Positions 45,176 to 56,600 of a stretch of DNA of 64,000 nucleotides are shown piece after piece. This DNA is from Polytrichum commune (taxonomy: Eukaryota; Streptophyta; Polytrichopsida; Polytrichales; Polytrichaceae). The notes under the pieces were generated by a model. It saw nothing but the letters and a program-made list of their open reading frames with translations, did no database searches and was not told the DNA's origin. A program made the translations under genes and the position numbers. Location: the NCBI GenBank assembly GCA_950295325.1, contig OX485805.1:36631501-36695500 (forward strand), read 5' to 3'. Numbering within the stretch: position 1 is the first letter of the stretch; every line of letters starts with the position of its first letter.

Positions 45176-46148
45176 TGTCGCGCACCTCTCCATGAGGAGT
45201 GCACGAAACACCATGGGCACAAGGGGGACCCCGGAGTGACACCCGGGACTTGTGGCGCCGTTGGTGAGAGGGCCCAAGTGATCCTAGTGTGGGTGAGGGC
45301 CCCGGGCGTTGGGAACGCCTCCCACCCACGGAGACTAGGATGCACAAGGGTAAGGCCATAAGCTATGCGTAGCTCATGGCGTGGTGATTCTAGAATGCTC
45401 AAGATCACCTCAATTGGAGGTGTGAGCTAGGAGTTATGGCCATTTGAGTGGGGTGCTGTCCCGGGACAGCGCCCTGGTACAGCAGTGCCTGGGAGTGATT
45501 CCCGGGACTGCCAAGGTTCAAACAGGCATAACTTCCTCAAGACTTGCCCGAATGGGGCAAGCGAGGAGTCCATCGGCATCTACGTGAAGCGTAGATGAAG
45601 ATGGAGTGGTTGGTTGTTATGATCAGACATCATACAAGGAAGTTATGATGGTCTGAAGCTGCTGGGGGGGTTCTAGGCCCAGCAGCTAAAGGAAAATGTC
45701 CACTTGGCCCCAACTCTTGGTAGAGAGACAAGAGGTTGGTTGGCGGTGGGGTAGGGGCCCCGTGTAGAGTCCTAGAGGCTTATATGGGTGAGGTGGTGTG
45801 GCCTCACCCACCCGAGGCCGAACGGCACGGCCTCCATGGGCATTGGCCCATTGTGAGGCCATAGTTGCCTAGTATGGTTCGGGTTGTTGTAGTGTTGCTC
45901 CGGCAACGCGATGATCAACATAGGATTGGACTTCCATGGATGGAAGTCCACATCCAAGAAATTGGTTCCCGATTAAGGGGTGAGTCCCGAAAGCAAAGTA
46001 GGAGGGTTGGTTCCCTCCTATGAACTATTGGTCCGGGGTAAGAGGAGCTATCCATTAGCATGGCGGAATGCGAAGGGTTAGCGCTCGTAACCTTTGCTAG
46101 AAACGAAAATTGGCAAGATTGTTAAGGGAGCTAGCAAGGGTTGCAACA
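45176..46148 (+). repeat. 5-prime LTR (973 bp)
   Basis: TG...CA ends. Contains hairpin-prone GGCCTCCATGGGCATTGGCC- and CTTCCATGGATGGAAG-type inverted repeats. Near-identical to 50974-51946. Confidence 0.95.
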
Positions 46149-46150
46149 CT

Positions 46151-46162
46151 TGGTATCAGAGC
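46151..46162 (+). other. Retrotransposon primer-binding site
   Basis: TGGTATCAGAGC, complementary to the 3-prime end of initiator methionine tRNA, two bases after the 5-prime LTR. Confidence 0.9.
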
Positions 46163-46189
46163 AGGGTTCCAATATTTTGAGCTAGCACT

Positions 46190-49100
46190 TTGAGGGAGAC
46201 ATGGCTATCAAACCTGAGGGTTATTATGGTGAGCCCGGGTTTTCCAAAAGGTTGTAAGGCTCAAATTGGAACAAAGATCATGTGTAAATGGAATTTGGCC
46301 ATACCATTAGTTCTAATGACAATGGTGGGCATGATGGTGGATTTAGTAAGGAATATGGTAGAGTCCTTTGAAAGGGCTCCCGCACACCTCAAAAAAACAT
46401 TTGGGGCCTAGAATACCGAATGCACCCAAAACCTTGGAGGGCATTAATGTTGGATTGAAATTCCAATTCGAAATGATTGGAAGGTATTGATGTTGGAATG
46501 AATTTGGTGGAAATGAGGCGTCCGGGCCTCTTAAGGCATATATGCGTGCATTTCACACCCAAATGAATAGTACATCTTTGATGAACGAGCTTTCTAAGAA
46601 ATGCATCGTTTTAGGTGGGTTTCAAAAGCGGGTGGTGAATACCAAGTTCAAATTTCCAAAGTTTATTGAGGTTGTAGCGGGGATCATCAAAATTGCCATG
46701 AGCATCAAGGCCGATGACCCCATTAAGCAATTTGGCGGTGCGTTACAACAATGGACGTTGAGGGGAGATAGGTACCCCGCCAAATAATACTTGTGCCGCG
46801 AACCGAATGTAAGACGATGGCATTGTGGCCAAGGCTAGTAGCCTTAAGCCGAGGCCAAGTCTTTTGTACCTTGAGGCTCAAATGAATGGGAGAAATGTCT
46901 CATGTATTGATAAAGAGGCTACCACTTCTTCTTGAGCCCAAAACTCATAAGGGAGTTGGGGCTTGCCGATTGGTAGAGCGGGCAAGCCCACCAAGGTGCG
47001 GTTTGGAAAGGGCGATCCGCATGAGACAAAGGAGGCCGCGATGCATGTAACCTTTCAATGTGGGACATTGGATTTTTGTCAAAATTTCACACCAAGTGAA
47101 ATAGATGAAATGCATGTCATTGTGAAGGCCGCCTTCTTTGAAACTCACATGATAGATGTGAGGTGCAAGCCGGTGTGCTTGCGGTGCATTATGATGTGTC
47201 ATAATGGCAAAGAATTGAAGTTCAAATTGACAAGGACTCCTATGGTAGGAGGACCTAAGTTGAATTTGGTCTTAATGGACCAAATGAAAAATAGAAAGCA
47301 TAATGGTCGTGGTTCAATTGGAGCAACTCCAAGGAACGTATGGGGAGGCTAGGAAAGACGGGCCTCCCCCAAACAACATTGGTGTGATGTTGGTGAGATA
47401 CAAGGATGTATTCACCAATGTGTTGCCCAAAAAAAAAATTGCCGCCAAGGAGTGAAAAATAACTTTGCTCAACGAGAGATTGAGTTCTTAAGGTATGTGG
47501 TGACAAAGGAAGTTGGTGGACGAACATGAAGAATGTCAAGGCAATCCAAAAGGAGAATTGGCCCTTCATTCAAAAGGGCTTAGGTCATTTGTTGGCCTAG
47601 CCAATTAGTACCACAACTTCATTCGAGAGTTTTCTAAGGTTCCTAGGACCTTATTCAACTTATTGAGGAAAATGGCTATCCCAAGAGTGGGATGAGCCTT
47701 GTCACCAAGCCTTTGGGGGGCTCAAAAACAAGTTTTCTTCGCCGTCCGTGCTTAAGTTCGCGGACTTTAACAAACCTTTTGAGGTGCATATGGGGGCGAG
47801 TAATTTTACCATTGGCGGATGTTGATCCGAGATGGATGCCCATTGCATATGGGAGTATTAAGCTTAAAGGTTGTCAAACCTTGTGCGACCTATGAAAGAA
47901 ATGGCTATCCCAAGAGTGGGATGAGCCTTGTCCCCAAGTCTTTGGGGAGCTTAATACAAAGTTGTCTTTGCCACCCGTGTTCAAGTTCGCGGAGCTTGAC
48001 AAACCTTTTGAGGTGCATACGGGGGGGGGGGGGGGGGGGCGAGTGACTTTGCCATTGGCGGATGGTTAACGTAAGATGGATGGCCATTGCATATGAGAGC
48101 GTTAAGCTTGATGGTTATCCGACCTTATCCGACTTGTGGAAGAATTGGCTATCCCAAGAGTGGGAGGAGCCTTGCCACCAAGTCTTTGGGGAGCTTGAGA
48201 GCAAGTTCTCTTAGACGCCCGTGCTCAAGTTCGCGGAGCTTGACAAACCTTTTGAGGTGCATACGGGGGTGAATGACTTTGCCAATGGCGGACGGTTGAT
48301 TTAAGATGGATGGCCATTGCATATGGGAGCATGAAGCTCGATGGTTGTCAAAGAAGACAACCAACTCATGCCAAACAACTTCTTTGCCGTAGTGCATTAC
48401 TTGAAGATGTGGCGACACTATTTGGGGTCGCACAAAGCAAAGGTCTATATGGACAATGTGTCCTAAAAGAATTTTGACATTCAAGCGCAAGTGAGCGCCA
48501 AGTCATTGCGGTGGCATGATAGTTTGGCGCTTATGAACGTGGATTTGATCCACAAACCGGACCGTGGAAATGTGGTGCCGGATGCGCGAAGTAGACCGGA
48601 AGAGTTCCAAGCAATGAGAACCATCCAAACCTTGTGGCTAATGTGTGCCGGCGAAGGAAACTTGTAATGCAAGATACAGGAGGGGTAAATTAACTACCCC
48701 AAAGCACAAAAGCTTTTAGGTGAGCTTCGCAAGAGCAAGGTGCTCAAAGAGGTTAAGTTGGTGGACGGATTGTTCAAGTGCAAGCAAAGTTGGGTGTATG
48801 TGCCACAAGGCAAGTTGAGGCTATCGGTTTTGAAGGAGGAATATGATAGTCCTATTGCCGGCCATAAAGGAGAAAGAAACAACCGCCATAGAATGGTGTC
48901 AAAGAGGTACCATTGGGGGTGCATAAAGGAGGATATAACCCACTTTGTGAAGGCGTGAATAAAGTGCCAAGTGAACCGAGCCTCTTACCAAAAGCAAGGC
49001 GGTTTCTTGCAACCGTTGCCTATCCCGTCGGCGTCATGGCATAGTATGTGCATGGACTTGATCACAAGTTTGCCGGAGTCACATGGGTATGATGCCATCT

Positions 49101-50157
49101 TGTTGATGGTAGAGCGGTTTGCCAAGTTGGCACACATGGTGCCGATTGTGGGAACCGCCACCGCGTTGGAGACCGCATAGCCTTTTCTCAAAGGATGGTT
49201 GAGGCACCACGGGTTGCCAAGAGTGATTGTGTGGGATCAAGATTCAAAGTTCACAAGTGCATTTTCAATGCATTTCTCTAAGGAGGTCGGAATGAAACTA
49301 AGGTTTAGCACGGCCTTGCATTCCCAAATGGATGAGAAAACGGAGCGTGTGAATGGAGTCTTGAAGCAATACTTGAGGAACTTGGTGGGGGCGGACCAAG
49401 GAGATTGGGCGGACTATGTGGGTCGAGCGGAGTGTAATTGCAATGTAGCCACGCACTTGGCTACCAAGGGGTGGTCTTTCGTGGTGGCTTATGGAGTGGA
49501 TGCGCTCCAACCTATTAACCTAGCTCTCGAGGGGGCACATTCAACACTAGAGTTCAACCAAGATGGTGAGGACTTGGCCAAGGATGGTAAACAAGTCTTG
49601 GAGATGACCAAGTTGTTGGTGGAGAAAGCCCGAAGGTGCTACGGAGTGCAAATCAATGCCGGAAGACGCGAAGTGGAGTATGAGGTGGGCCAATAAGGTG
49701 TTGTTGAATGTGGACAACTTCACCTTGCCCAAAGGCCTTACTCCAAAAGTTCATGTCCAAAATTGGAACTTCGTTTTCCATTGTGGACCAAGTGTTCAAG
49801 GACATGTATAAGTTGGAATTACCGCCGGAGATCAAAGTGCATCCGACATTTCATGTCTCATTACGAAAGTCATTTTAGGACGACACCTTGTGGCCCGATC
49901 ACAAGCAAGTGATTAGGCCACGTCCCGACCTTGTGGAGGTCACTTGGAACATGAGGTAGGAGGGCATCCTCAAGTGTAGGAAGCCCAAGTGAAAATGAAA
50001 GAAAATGTACAAAGGAGTACTTGGTGAAATGGTGAGGATACCATGAGAAACAAACCGCTTGGGTGGCGGCAAGAGACATGGTGAACACCAATGAATTGGT
50101 GAAGCACTTTGAAGAAACTAAGGCTAAGGATTCCAATAAAATGAAGCGTAGGCATTG
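46190..50157 (+). pseudogene. Degenerate gag-pol of the chromovirus
   Basis: Many frames and stops. A gag-like segment (about 46,540-46,790), a protease/RT-proximal segment (46,963-47,352), RNase H-like sequence (47,670-48,665) containing a tandem triplication, then integrase: a zinc-binding HHCC region, VNGVLKQYLRNLV and DQGDWADYV motifs of the core (48,840-49,700), and a chromodomain-like C-terminus (50,000-50,155; KEYLVKW, a stop, then WVAARDMVNTNELVKHFEE). A typical reverse transcriptase core with YxDD was not seen, so most RT appears deleted. The element cannot be autonomous. Confidence 0.8.
47672..48380 (+). repeat. Tandem triplication in the RNase H region
   Basis: Three copies, about 229-240 bases each, starting near 47,672, 47,901 and 48,143. 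Each has GGCTATCCCAAGAGTGGGA, CAAGTCTTTGGGGAGCTT, AAGTTCGCGGAGCTTGACAA and CCTTTTGAGGTGCATA. The second contains a poly-G tract (about 48,026-48,043). Confidence 0.9.
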
Positions 50158-50973
50158 ATGAGGACATCAATCTCCTTTAGTGGGGGAGAGACGCTAGTAG
50201 CACACTTAGCTTCGAGGTTAATTACTCCACGACATGAACTTGTTTTTTTGGCTTGAGGGAATAAAGTCCAAACTTTAGTGGTGCAAAGAGAAAAGTATGA
50301 GATGAGGTCCTAGTCTTGTACTTGTGCTTGGTTAATGGAAGAGGGGGAATAGACATGCCAAACTAGGTTGGGTAAGCCGAGTAATTGGGGGCCATGGCTT
50401 GGAGGGGCCTTGGATAAAACCAAGAAACTTCTTAATTGTGGGCTTGTCCGGGCGGGGACAAGGTGATGGCGCGTGCTCATAAAAGTGCTACCCGCGAGCT
50501 AACGAAAGTTGGCGCATGGGAGTCATGAACCCATGTCTCGAAAGAGCAAAGTGGGAACCGAGTCGGGCGGGACTTGGCATCACCCCCGTGCGATCGAGGC
50601 GTGGCTTAACAATGGAAAGCCATCTCGGAGTTGCAACCGAGACAACTTAGTGGAAGCGTTGAGGTCTCGCCTAGATGTGTCACGTTAGGCTAGTGGAGCC
50701 TAACGGGGGAGGCCCCAAAGGAGGGGCAACCCAAGCGAGTCCCAAAGTAGGTGGGTCTAGTGTAGGTTAGGTCCTTGGATGAGAGATCCAAGGTCGCTAA
50801 CGGACCACCTAGGAACGACACCTTTGGGACTATGCCAAATTTGAAGATGCATTGTGGGGGTCGCACCCTAAGGTAAACACAATGCTGCACCATAGAGGAT
50901 GGCAACTTGAGAATTGGTGTGCCGACTACGAGTATAGTCGATGAGGGCATCGACTCCGTTTGGTGGGGGTGAG
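50158..50973 (+). other. 3-prime untranslated region with two polypurine-like tracts
   Basis: Tract 1 (TTTAGTGGGGGAGAGA, about 50,176-50,191) directly follows the pol stop. Tract 2 (TTTGGTGGGGGTGAG, about 50,959-50,973) abuts the 3-prime LTR and is probably the functional one. Both are preceded by related GATGAGG-CATC-A sequence, so a block of about 35 bases is duplicated with about 780 bases of unassigned sequence between. Confidence 0.65.
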
Positions 50974-51946
50974 TGTCGCGCACCTCTCCATGAGGAGTGC
51001 CCGAAACACCATGGGCACAAGGGGGACCCCGGAGTGACACCCGGGACTTGTGGCGCCGTTGGTGAGAGGGCCCAAGTGATCCTAGTGTGGGTGAGGGCCC
51101 CGGGCGTTGGGAACGCCTCCCACCCACGGAGACTAGGATGCACAAGGGTAAGGCCATAAGCTATGCGTAGCTCATGGCGTGGTGATTCTAGAATGCTCAA
51201 GATCACCTCAATTGGAGGTGTGAGCTAGGAGTTATGGCCATTTGAGTGGGGTGCTGTCCCGGGACAGCGCCCTGGTACAGCAGTGCCTGGGAGTGATTCC
51301 CGGGACTGCCAAGGTTCAAACAGGCATAACTTCCTCAAGACTTGCCCGAATGGGGCAAGCGAGGAGTCCATCGGCATCTACGTGAAGCGTAGATGAAGAT
51401 GGAGTGGTTGGTTGTTATGATCAGACATCATACAAGGAAGTTATGATGGTCTGAAGCTGCTGGGGGGGTTCTAGGCCCAGCAGCTAAAGGAAAATGTCCA
51501 CTTGGCCCCAACTCTTGGTAGAGAGACAAGAGGTTGGTTGGCGGTGGGGTAGGGGCCCCGTGTAGAGTCCTAGAGGCTTATATGGGTGAGGTGGTGTGGC
51601 CTCACCCACCCGAGGCCGAACGGCACGGCCTCCATGGGCATTGGCCCATTGTGAGGCCATAGTTGCCTAGTATGGTTCGGGTTGTTGTAGTGTTGCTCCG
51701 GCAACGCGATGATCAACATAGGATTGGACTTCCATGGATGGAAGTCCACATCCAAGAAATTGGTTCCCGATTAAGGGGTGAGTCCCGAAAGCAAAGTAGG
51801 AGGGTTGGTTCCCTCCTATGAACTATTGGTCCGGGGTAAGAGGAGCTATCCATTAGCATGGCGGAATGCGAAGGGTTAGCGCTCGTAACCTTTGCTAGAA
51901 ACGAAAATTGGCAAGATTGTTAAGGGAGCTAGCAAGGGTTGCAACA
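50974..51946 (+). repeat. 3-prime LTR (973 bp)
   Basis: Near-identical to the 5-prime LTR, same TG...CA ends, followed by the AGTTC duplication. Confidence 0.95.
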
Positions 51947-53145
51947 AGTTCTGTACCCGGGTGCCTTGTATGGTTGGGGAAGAGGTGTTCGGGTCCACGA
52001 AGCGCAAAGCAGATCTACCTCTTGGAGCAGAAGAGGAGTCGCACAGACCTGATAAGGTCAACTTCTCACATCCATGTGCCTCTAGTAGGGCTGTCCGGAC
52101 TCGTTCCACTGACATGCCCATAATTATTGAAGAGGAAGATTCCAATGTCCTGGAAGTTGCACCCCCGGCGCCACATGCGGACGATATCGTCCCGTCCCCC
52201 ATCCCCGTGGGACGAATCAGCCACGTCACTGCTATCGAGGAGACTAGGGTGAACGTGAAGGAGTGGCACATCGCTCGGTTGCCAAAGACTTCTGCCAAAT
52301 GTTGTTGGGCACAGAGAGCCGTCACCAAAAAGAAGTGTACTGAGAGAATCGTAAGGGGTGCAAAATCAACCCCTGCCCCTACGTACACCGGTCTATGGCA
52401 CAGCACTAGGAGAAATGTGAAAGAGACCACAGAGTTTTTCTTCTGCTCAGATGATATCCATAGGTGCGTTAAGGGTAGCAGGCGCAAATGGGTTGTTCAA
52501 TACTCTGCGGAACAGGAGAGGCCAAACATTCCGGATGTTTGGCCAGTGAAACTTGGGACTAACCTCAAGCAATGTGAGATCCTGGCCCTCGAGGCGGCCG
52601 GATTCCAACTGCCGCAGAAAGTGCCAGTCTCACCCAGAAGGCTCTTTTCCACTGCACCGTCTCCGGCAAATTTAGACTCCGTGCCGGTGCCAGCAGATGC
52701 GGACAGGTATCCTGGGAAGAGAGAAGGGAAGCTCGTTAAGCGCACCGCAACCCGTCCAAACCCTCAGCAGCGGTTATCCATGGGCTCTGCGAACTCCCTC
52801 AAAGCTCAACTCCGCTCGGTGACGATGATTCCTCACCCTGGCCATGGCTGCATCATTGCGCTAGACTCGATGACACCACCCGACGTGACACAATACCACA
52901 TCACCATCAGTTCCCTCCCGGGTTGCACCTGCCCTGCATTCAAGAAGACAATGACCAACTTTCGAGGGCGGAGTCAATTCTCGTATTGCAAGCATGTTTA
53001 CTATATTTTTTTAAAGGTCGGCCATCGCAATCCTGATGTAGACCTTTTCATCCACGCGCCAACCTTCAGCTTCAACGAGGTCAAAGTTATTCTCGATAGT
53101 GGAATTTTAACTCACCCTTTAGATCGGGCCTACGATTTACTCTAA

Positions 53146-53602
53146 GTGTCCCTTTCTCCCATCAACATGATAGATGAAGTAGTGCCTATTCATCCATGTT
53201 TCTAATAGAGTACACCATATACTAAGTGATATAAGATTTTCATTGAATAATTAAATATTGTCAGCTCAAAAATATAATAAATATAATCGCATGGATTATT
53301 TTTATTCAGCTCAAAAAGTTGGATTACAATACTCAACCGTATCATGTGTCTCTATACATATTGGGATTATCATTGGTTTTCATCATCTACTTAATTATTA
53401 TATCACAATTTTACGATCATTTTGGCACTTCACGGTTCTCAAACTAAATCAGACCATTTCAAATTCAGGGCATTTATTTTATTTAGTGCCCACACATTCC
53501 ACGGAAATAGGTCCCAAAAATTTTCTATTTTTGGCAGAATCTGGAATGTTCTAAGTATATTCTTTTACTATTTTTTAGGGAATTCTAAATTTAATGCAGA
53601 AT
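53146..53602. other. AT-rich spacer
   Basis: Lies between convergent gene ends. Probably carries the 3-prime UTRs and possibly the distal end of the MULE element; no terminal inverted repeat was identified. Confidence 0.35.
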
Positions 53603-53646
53603 CTATCCTATTTTTACCACATTTCCGCTCTCCGCTCTCCAAATCG

Positions 53647-53680
<34 letters not shown>

Positions 53681-56600
53681 ACCGCTCGCATACAAGCCTC
53701 GTCCGTCAACAATGTTGAAATCCAACGCATGGGAGTATCCTCGAAGTGCCGCTCCCCACAAATACAATCTATTGCCAGTAGGGCAGCCTCTGGCATTACA
53801 CCTCACCCAGTAAGGTTTCTTCCCCGCTGCTTTCCGGAGAACTGCCTCAGCTCTTGCATCCGCTTCAATTTTCCTCCTTCGAGCTCTCAACCTTACGGTG
53901 CGTTCCAAGGCATACTCCCCTGGAATTCGGACTCTAAAATCGGTGTCGACATCAGCTCCAAATTGGATGTTAGGTATGGTAGGTGCAGGTATGGGTGGGG
54001 CCGATGTCTGCAAAACCAAGGGTAACTTAGGAATACTTAAATGCAGAAATAATGATCAGAATTAACAGCGCGGGGTACACAAAGTAGAGAGAAATAATAA
54101 CCTAGATGTTTGATAACATACCTGATTGAGTAGTCCAGCTATCAGAGCTCCTATCATGTTGCCCTGATTTTGACCCACACTAGGATAGGCTACATGTTGT
54201 GGTGGAGGTGGTTGTTGTCCCAGTGCTTGAAGTAATATTGCCAATTGCGGATTCAATTGTGGATTCAATTGCTGATTCTGTATGTTTTGCAATTGAGGGA
54301 GCGGCTGCATATGGTGCATCTGTTCAAAGCAAATACTCAAATATGTGAGTATTGGTTTACACAAAAGAGCTTCCAACTAGTACACCAAACAAGATGTAAG
54401 AGCTTCCAACTAATACACCAAACAAATGACTTCCAATCACCGGGTTGACTTTAGGATTTTTCAGATTTGCATTTAAATGTCAGGAGTAAAACAGATTCCT
54501 AGCTGAAGTGAAATTTTGGAGTTGACTATGATGAAAATTAATTGGGAGCCACCTTTCACCATTAGCACAGTTGGCCCACTGTGTGGATTTCCCAACAAGC
54601 GACTGAGCTAGGCAACTTCGGAGTCTCCAAAACGTCTATGATGCAAGTAATGAAGGCCCTCCCCTCTTTCGGTCTAAAAGGTGTGGAAAGGGGAAAAAAT
54701 AATGCACAGGAAAAAACACAAGGTTAGATGAGAAAAGATCAAAAAGCAAGACTAGGTTGAATTAAAGTTGTCATGCGGTGGTTCCAGACTAGGCTGAATT
54801 AAATAACTAATTAATTACCACAGCAGGCAGAAAATTAGCAATTTAGCACAGCAGAATGTTAGCAATCCAACACAACTACAAACATGGGTCAACACTGCAT
54901 GCACTAAGGTCAGCATGTCTAAAGCGAAGACTTATCTTGATTGAACACCTGTATTTGAGTGATGTTTGGGTGTGGATCTAAGGACTGACACTATAAGACA
55001 TGTGTATAAAAGAGCTTTAGATTATGTCTTCTATATAAAAAATGAACCTAACTTCCTTGTTCAATTGACCTTTAGACTTCACGACATGCACAAGGAACCA
55101 AAAGAGGTTACAACACGTATCAATCCCACTGACAAGCAATGCCCATAATTGAAACACAGTCTCAACCCTGAAATGATTACACCCAGTTAGCAATAATGCA
55201 CTTAAGTAACCAATTTCCATCAAATTCAATGCACTATTTTGTGATAAGTGAAACTCAAAAACACCATCGTACTACAACATTAGGGAACTATTTGCAACAT
55301 CTTATCTTAGATGTTTCACTTAAAACTTCAAAGCTGGTAGCAAGTAGAGAATGTTCTCCAAAATTCAAATTTCCAAGTTTGCAGGAATTGGTTGAGCCTG
55401 ATGATTGCTCCAATTAGACAAGCTCTGCAGAGGCATCCTCTTAGATGTTATCTTCATCAACTTAGTACTCACATATAATTCTTTGCTTGTAGAGCAGGTA
55501 CTTAGAACCTTGTATCCGAAGATAAGTTTACACTAGAGCTGGAGGGCCTAGCTAATCATTTCTAATGTTTGTAGCAGGGTCTAATTTCTAGTTGAATAAT
55601 GTTTGTAGCACAACAGAAAATTAGCAATCCAACACCTAGGGCCAGGTCTGGATGGTGACCCCTGTTTTAGATTAATTGCTTCTAATTCGTTTTAAAAATG
55701 ACATTGAAAGAGCAAACCATACAGTGAAAGAAGCTAAATACCTGAGGATTGGGTTGAGCAGGTGGTGGGTCATCAAGCTCATCATCCTCATCGTCCAAGT
55801 CAAATTCTCCCATCCACAACTCATCATCCTCACCAACATCGGCAGGTAATGGATCTTCAACTGCTTTTCTTTTGTTTTTTGCCATTTTATTGCCTGGATT
55901 ATTCACTCTGCTCGTCTTCTTCCAATCTTGCAAAACCACCTCCTAAACATACAGATCACACATTTGACAAGTCATGACCTACAATACAAACAAAATAAAT
56001 GAGTGACTAGCAAAGACAGAAAATAAATGAATGTACTAGCAAAATAAATTGTACCTTTTTTTTTGGCTCTTCTGTATCTTGAGATGTATCTTCTGTGGAG
56101 CTGCTAGAACTCTCACCACTTGCATGAACTTCGAAATCAGCGTCAGATTTTCTCTTGTCCTCGTCTGATGACTCTACCACCACTGGTGCTTTACTCAAGC
56201 CTCTTTGCAATCGCCTACTACGTCTAGGTGTGGAAACTCCTTCCAACACACCCTCTGATCCAGGTAAGGTTCCTTGTAATTGGAATGAATGTCTTTACAA
56301 GTTTTGAGGTTGCTTTATCAAGAATGGGCTGGTGAATAGAAGGAAACCTACTCAATGCAAAGAACACATTTTGTTGGTCAAAATCAGACATGTAAGCCAA
56401 TGATCTAATAATTCCATTCACATCCATTGGATGCCCCATTCCAAATCAATCTACTTTGTCATGTGCAAGCCAAGGGTTTTGGACCCCATGCGATGATTCC
56501 CTAAACCCTAGCGGCACAAGGGTTTCGGCACAAGGGTTTCTGGATTGGGTAAACAAGGGTTTCGGCAAATCGAGCAAAGGCGGAAAGCAAATCGAGCAAA

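Larger units (their letters stand above)
45176..51946 (+). mobile_element. Ty3/gypsy chromovirus, 6.77 kb, inserted in the MULE transposase
   Basis: 973-bp LTRs at both ends begin TGTCGCGC and end TTGCAACA. An exact 5-bp duplication AGTTC (45171-45175, 51947-51951) flanks it. A primer-binding site follows the left LTR and a polypurine tract precedes the right LTR. The internal region has protease-, RNase H-, integrase- and chromodomain-like remnants in gypsy order. Comparing the LTRs by eye I saw one clear difference (A versus C at 45,199 and its counterpart), so the insertion looks recent although the coding region is dead. Confidence 0.93.
42670..53145 (+). pseudogene. MULE-type transposase (WRKY/GCM1-like finger, DDE core, SWIM), split by a retrotransposon
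   Basis: Start chosen at ATG 42,670 (MAHVPANGEVGMTIL); the open frame extends further back without an ATG. Exon 1 ends 44,775 and exon 2 starts 44,873 (97-bp intron). N-terminal half: unassigned. Around residues 235-400 a Cys/His cluster (CVGHLRCKNKECEYL, CKVCKEPPTCIATCG, HLGIHDHPVK) resembles the WRKY-GCM1 fingers of plant Mutator-like transposases. The catalytic core shows VYDSTYCRVMTI (first Asp), GFMADSAQANWNAV (second Asp) and CQFHW, then CNLAESIHNKWLQSSG, where the Glu-containing helix is expected. Exon 2 is cut at codons EEF-C by the chromovirus at 45,176 and resumes at 51,952. The C-terminal part has the SWIM finger (GCTCPAFKK...YCKHVYYIFLKV) and ends at 53,145. Removing the insert plus one AGTTC restores the frame; no other lesion was seen, so it was intact until the insertion. 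Confidence 0.8.

Noticed and set aside
45028-45408. Open frames inside the LTRs (repeated at 50.7-51.2 kb)
   Set aside because: Identical in both LTRs and in several frames; no protein-like motifs.
46151-46162. Possible tRNA gene fragment
   Set aside because: TGGTATCAGAGC is the retrotransposon primer-binding site directly after the LTR; no cloverleaf surrounds it.
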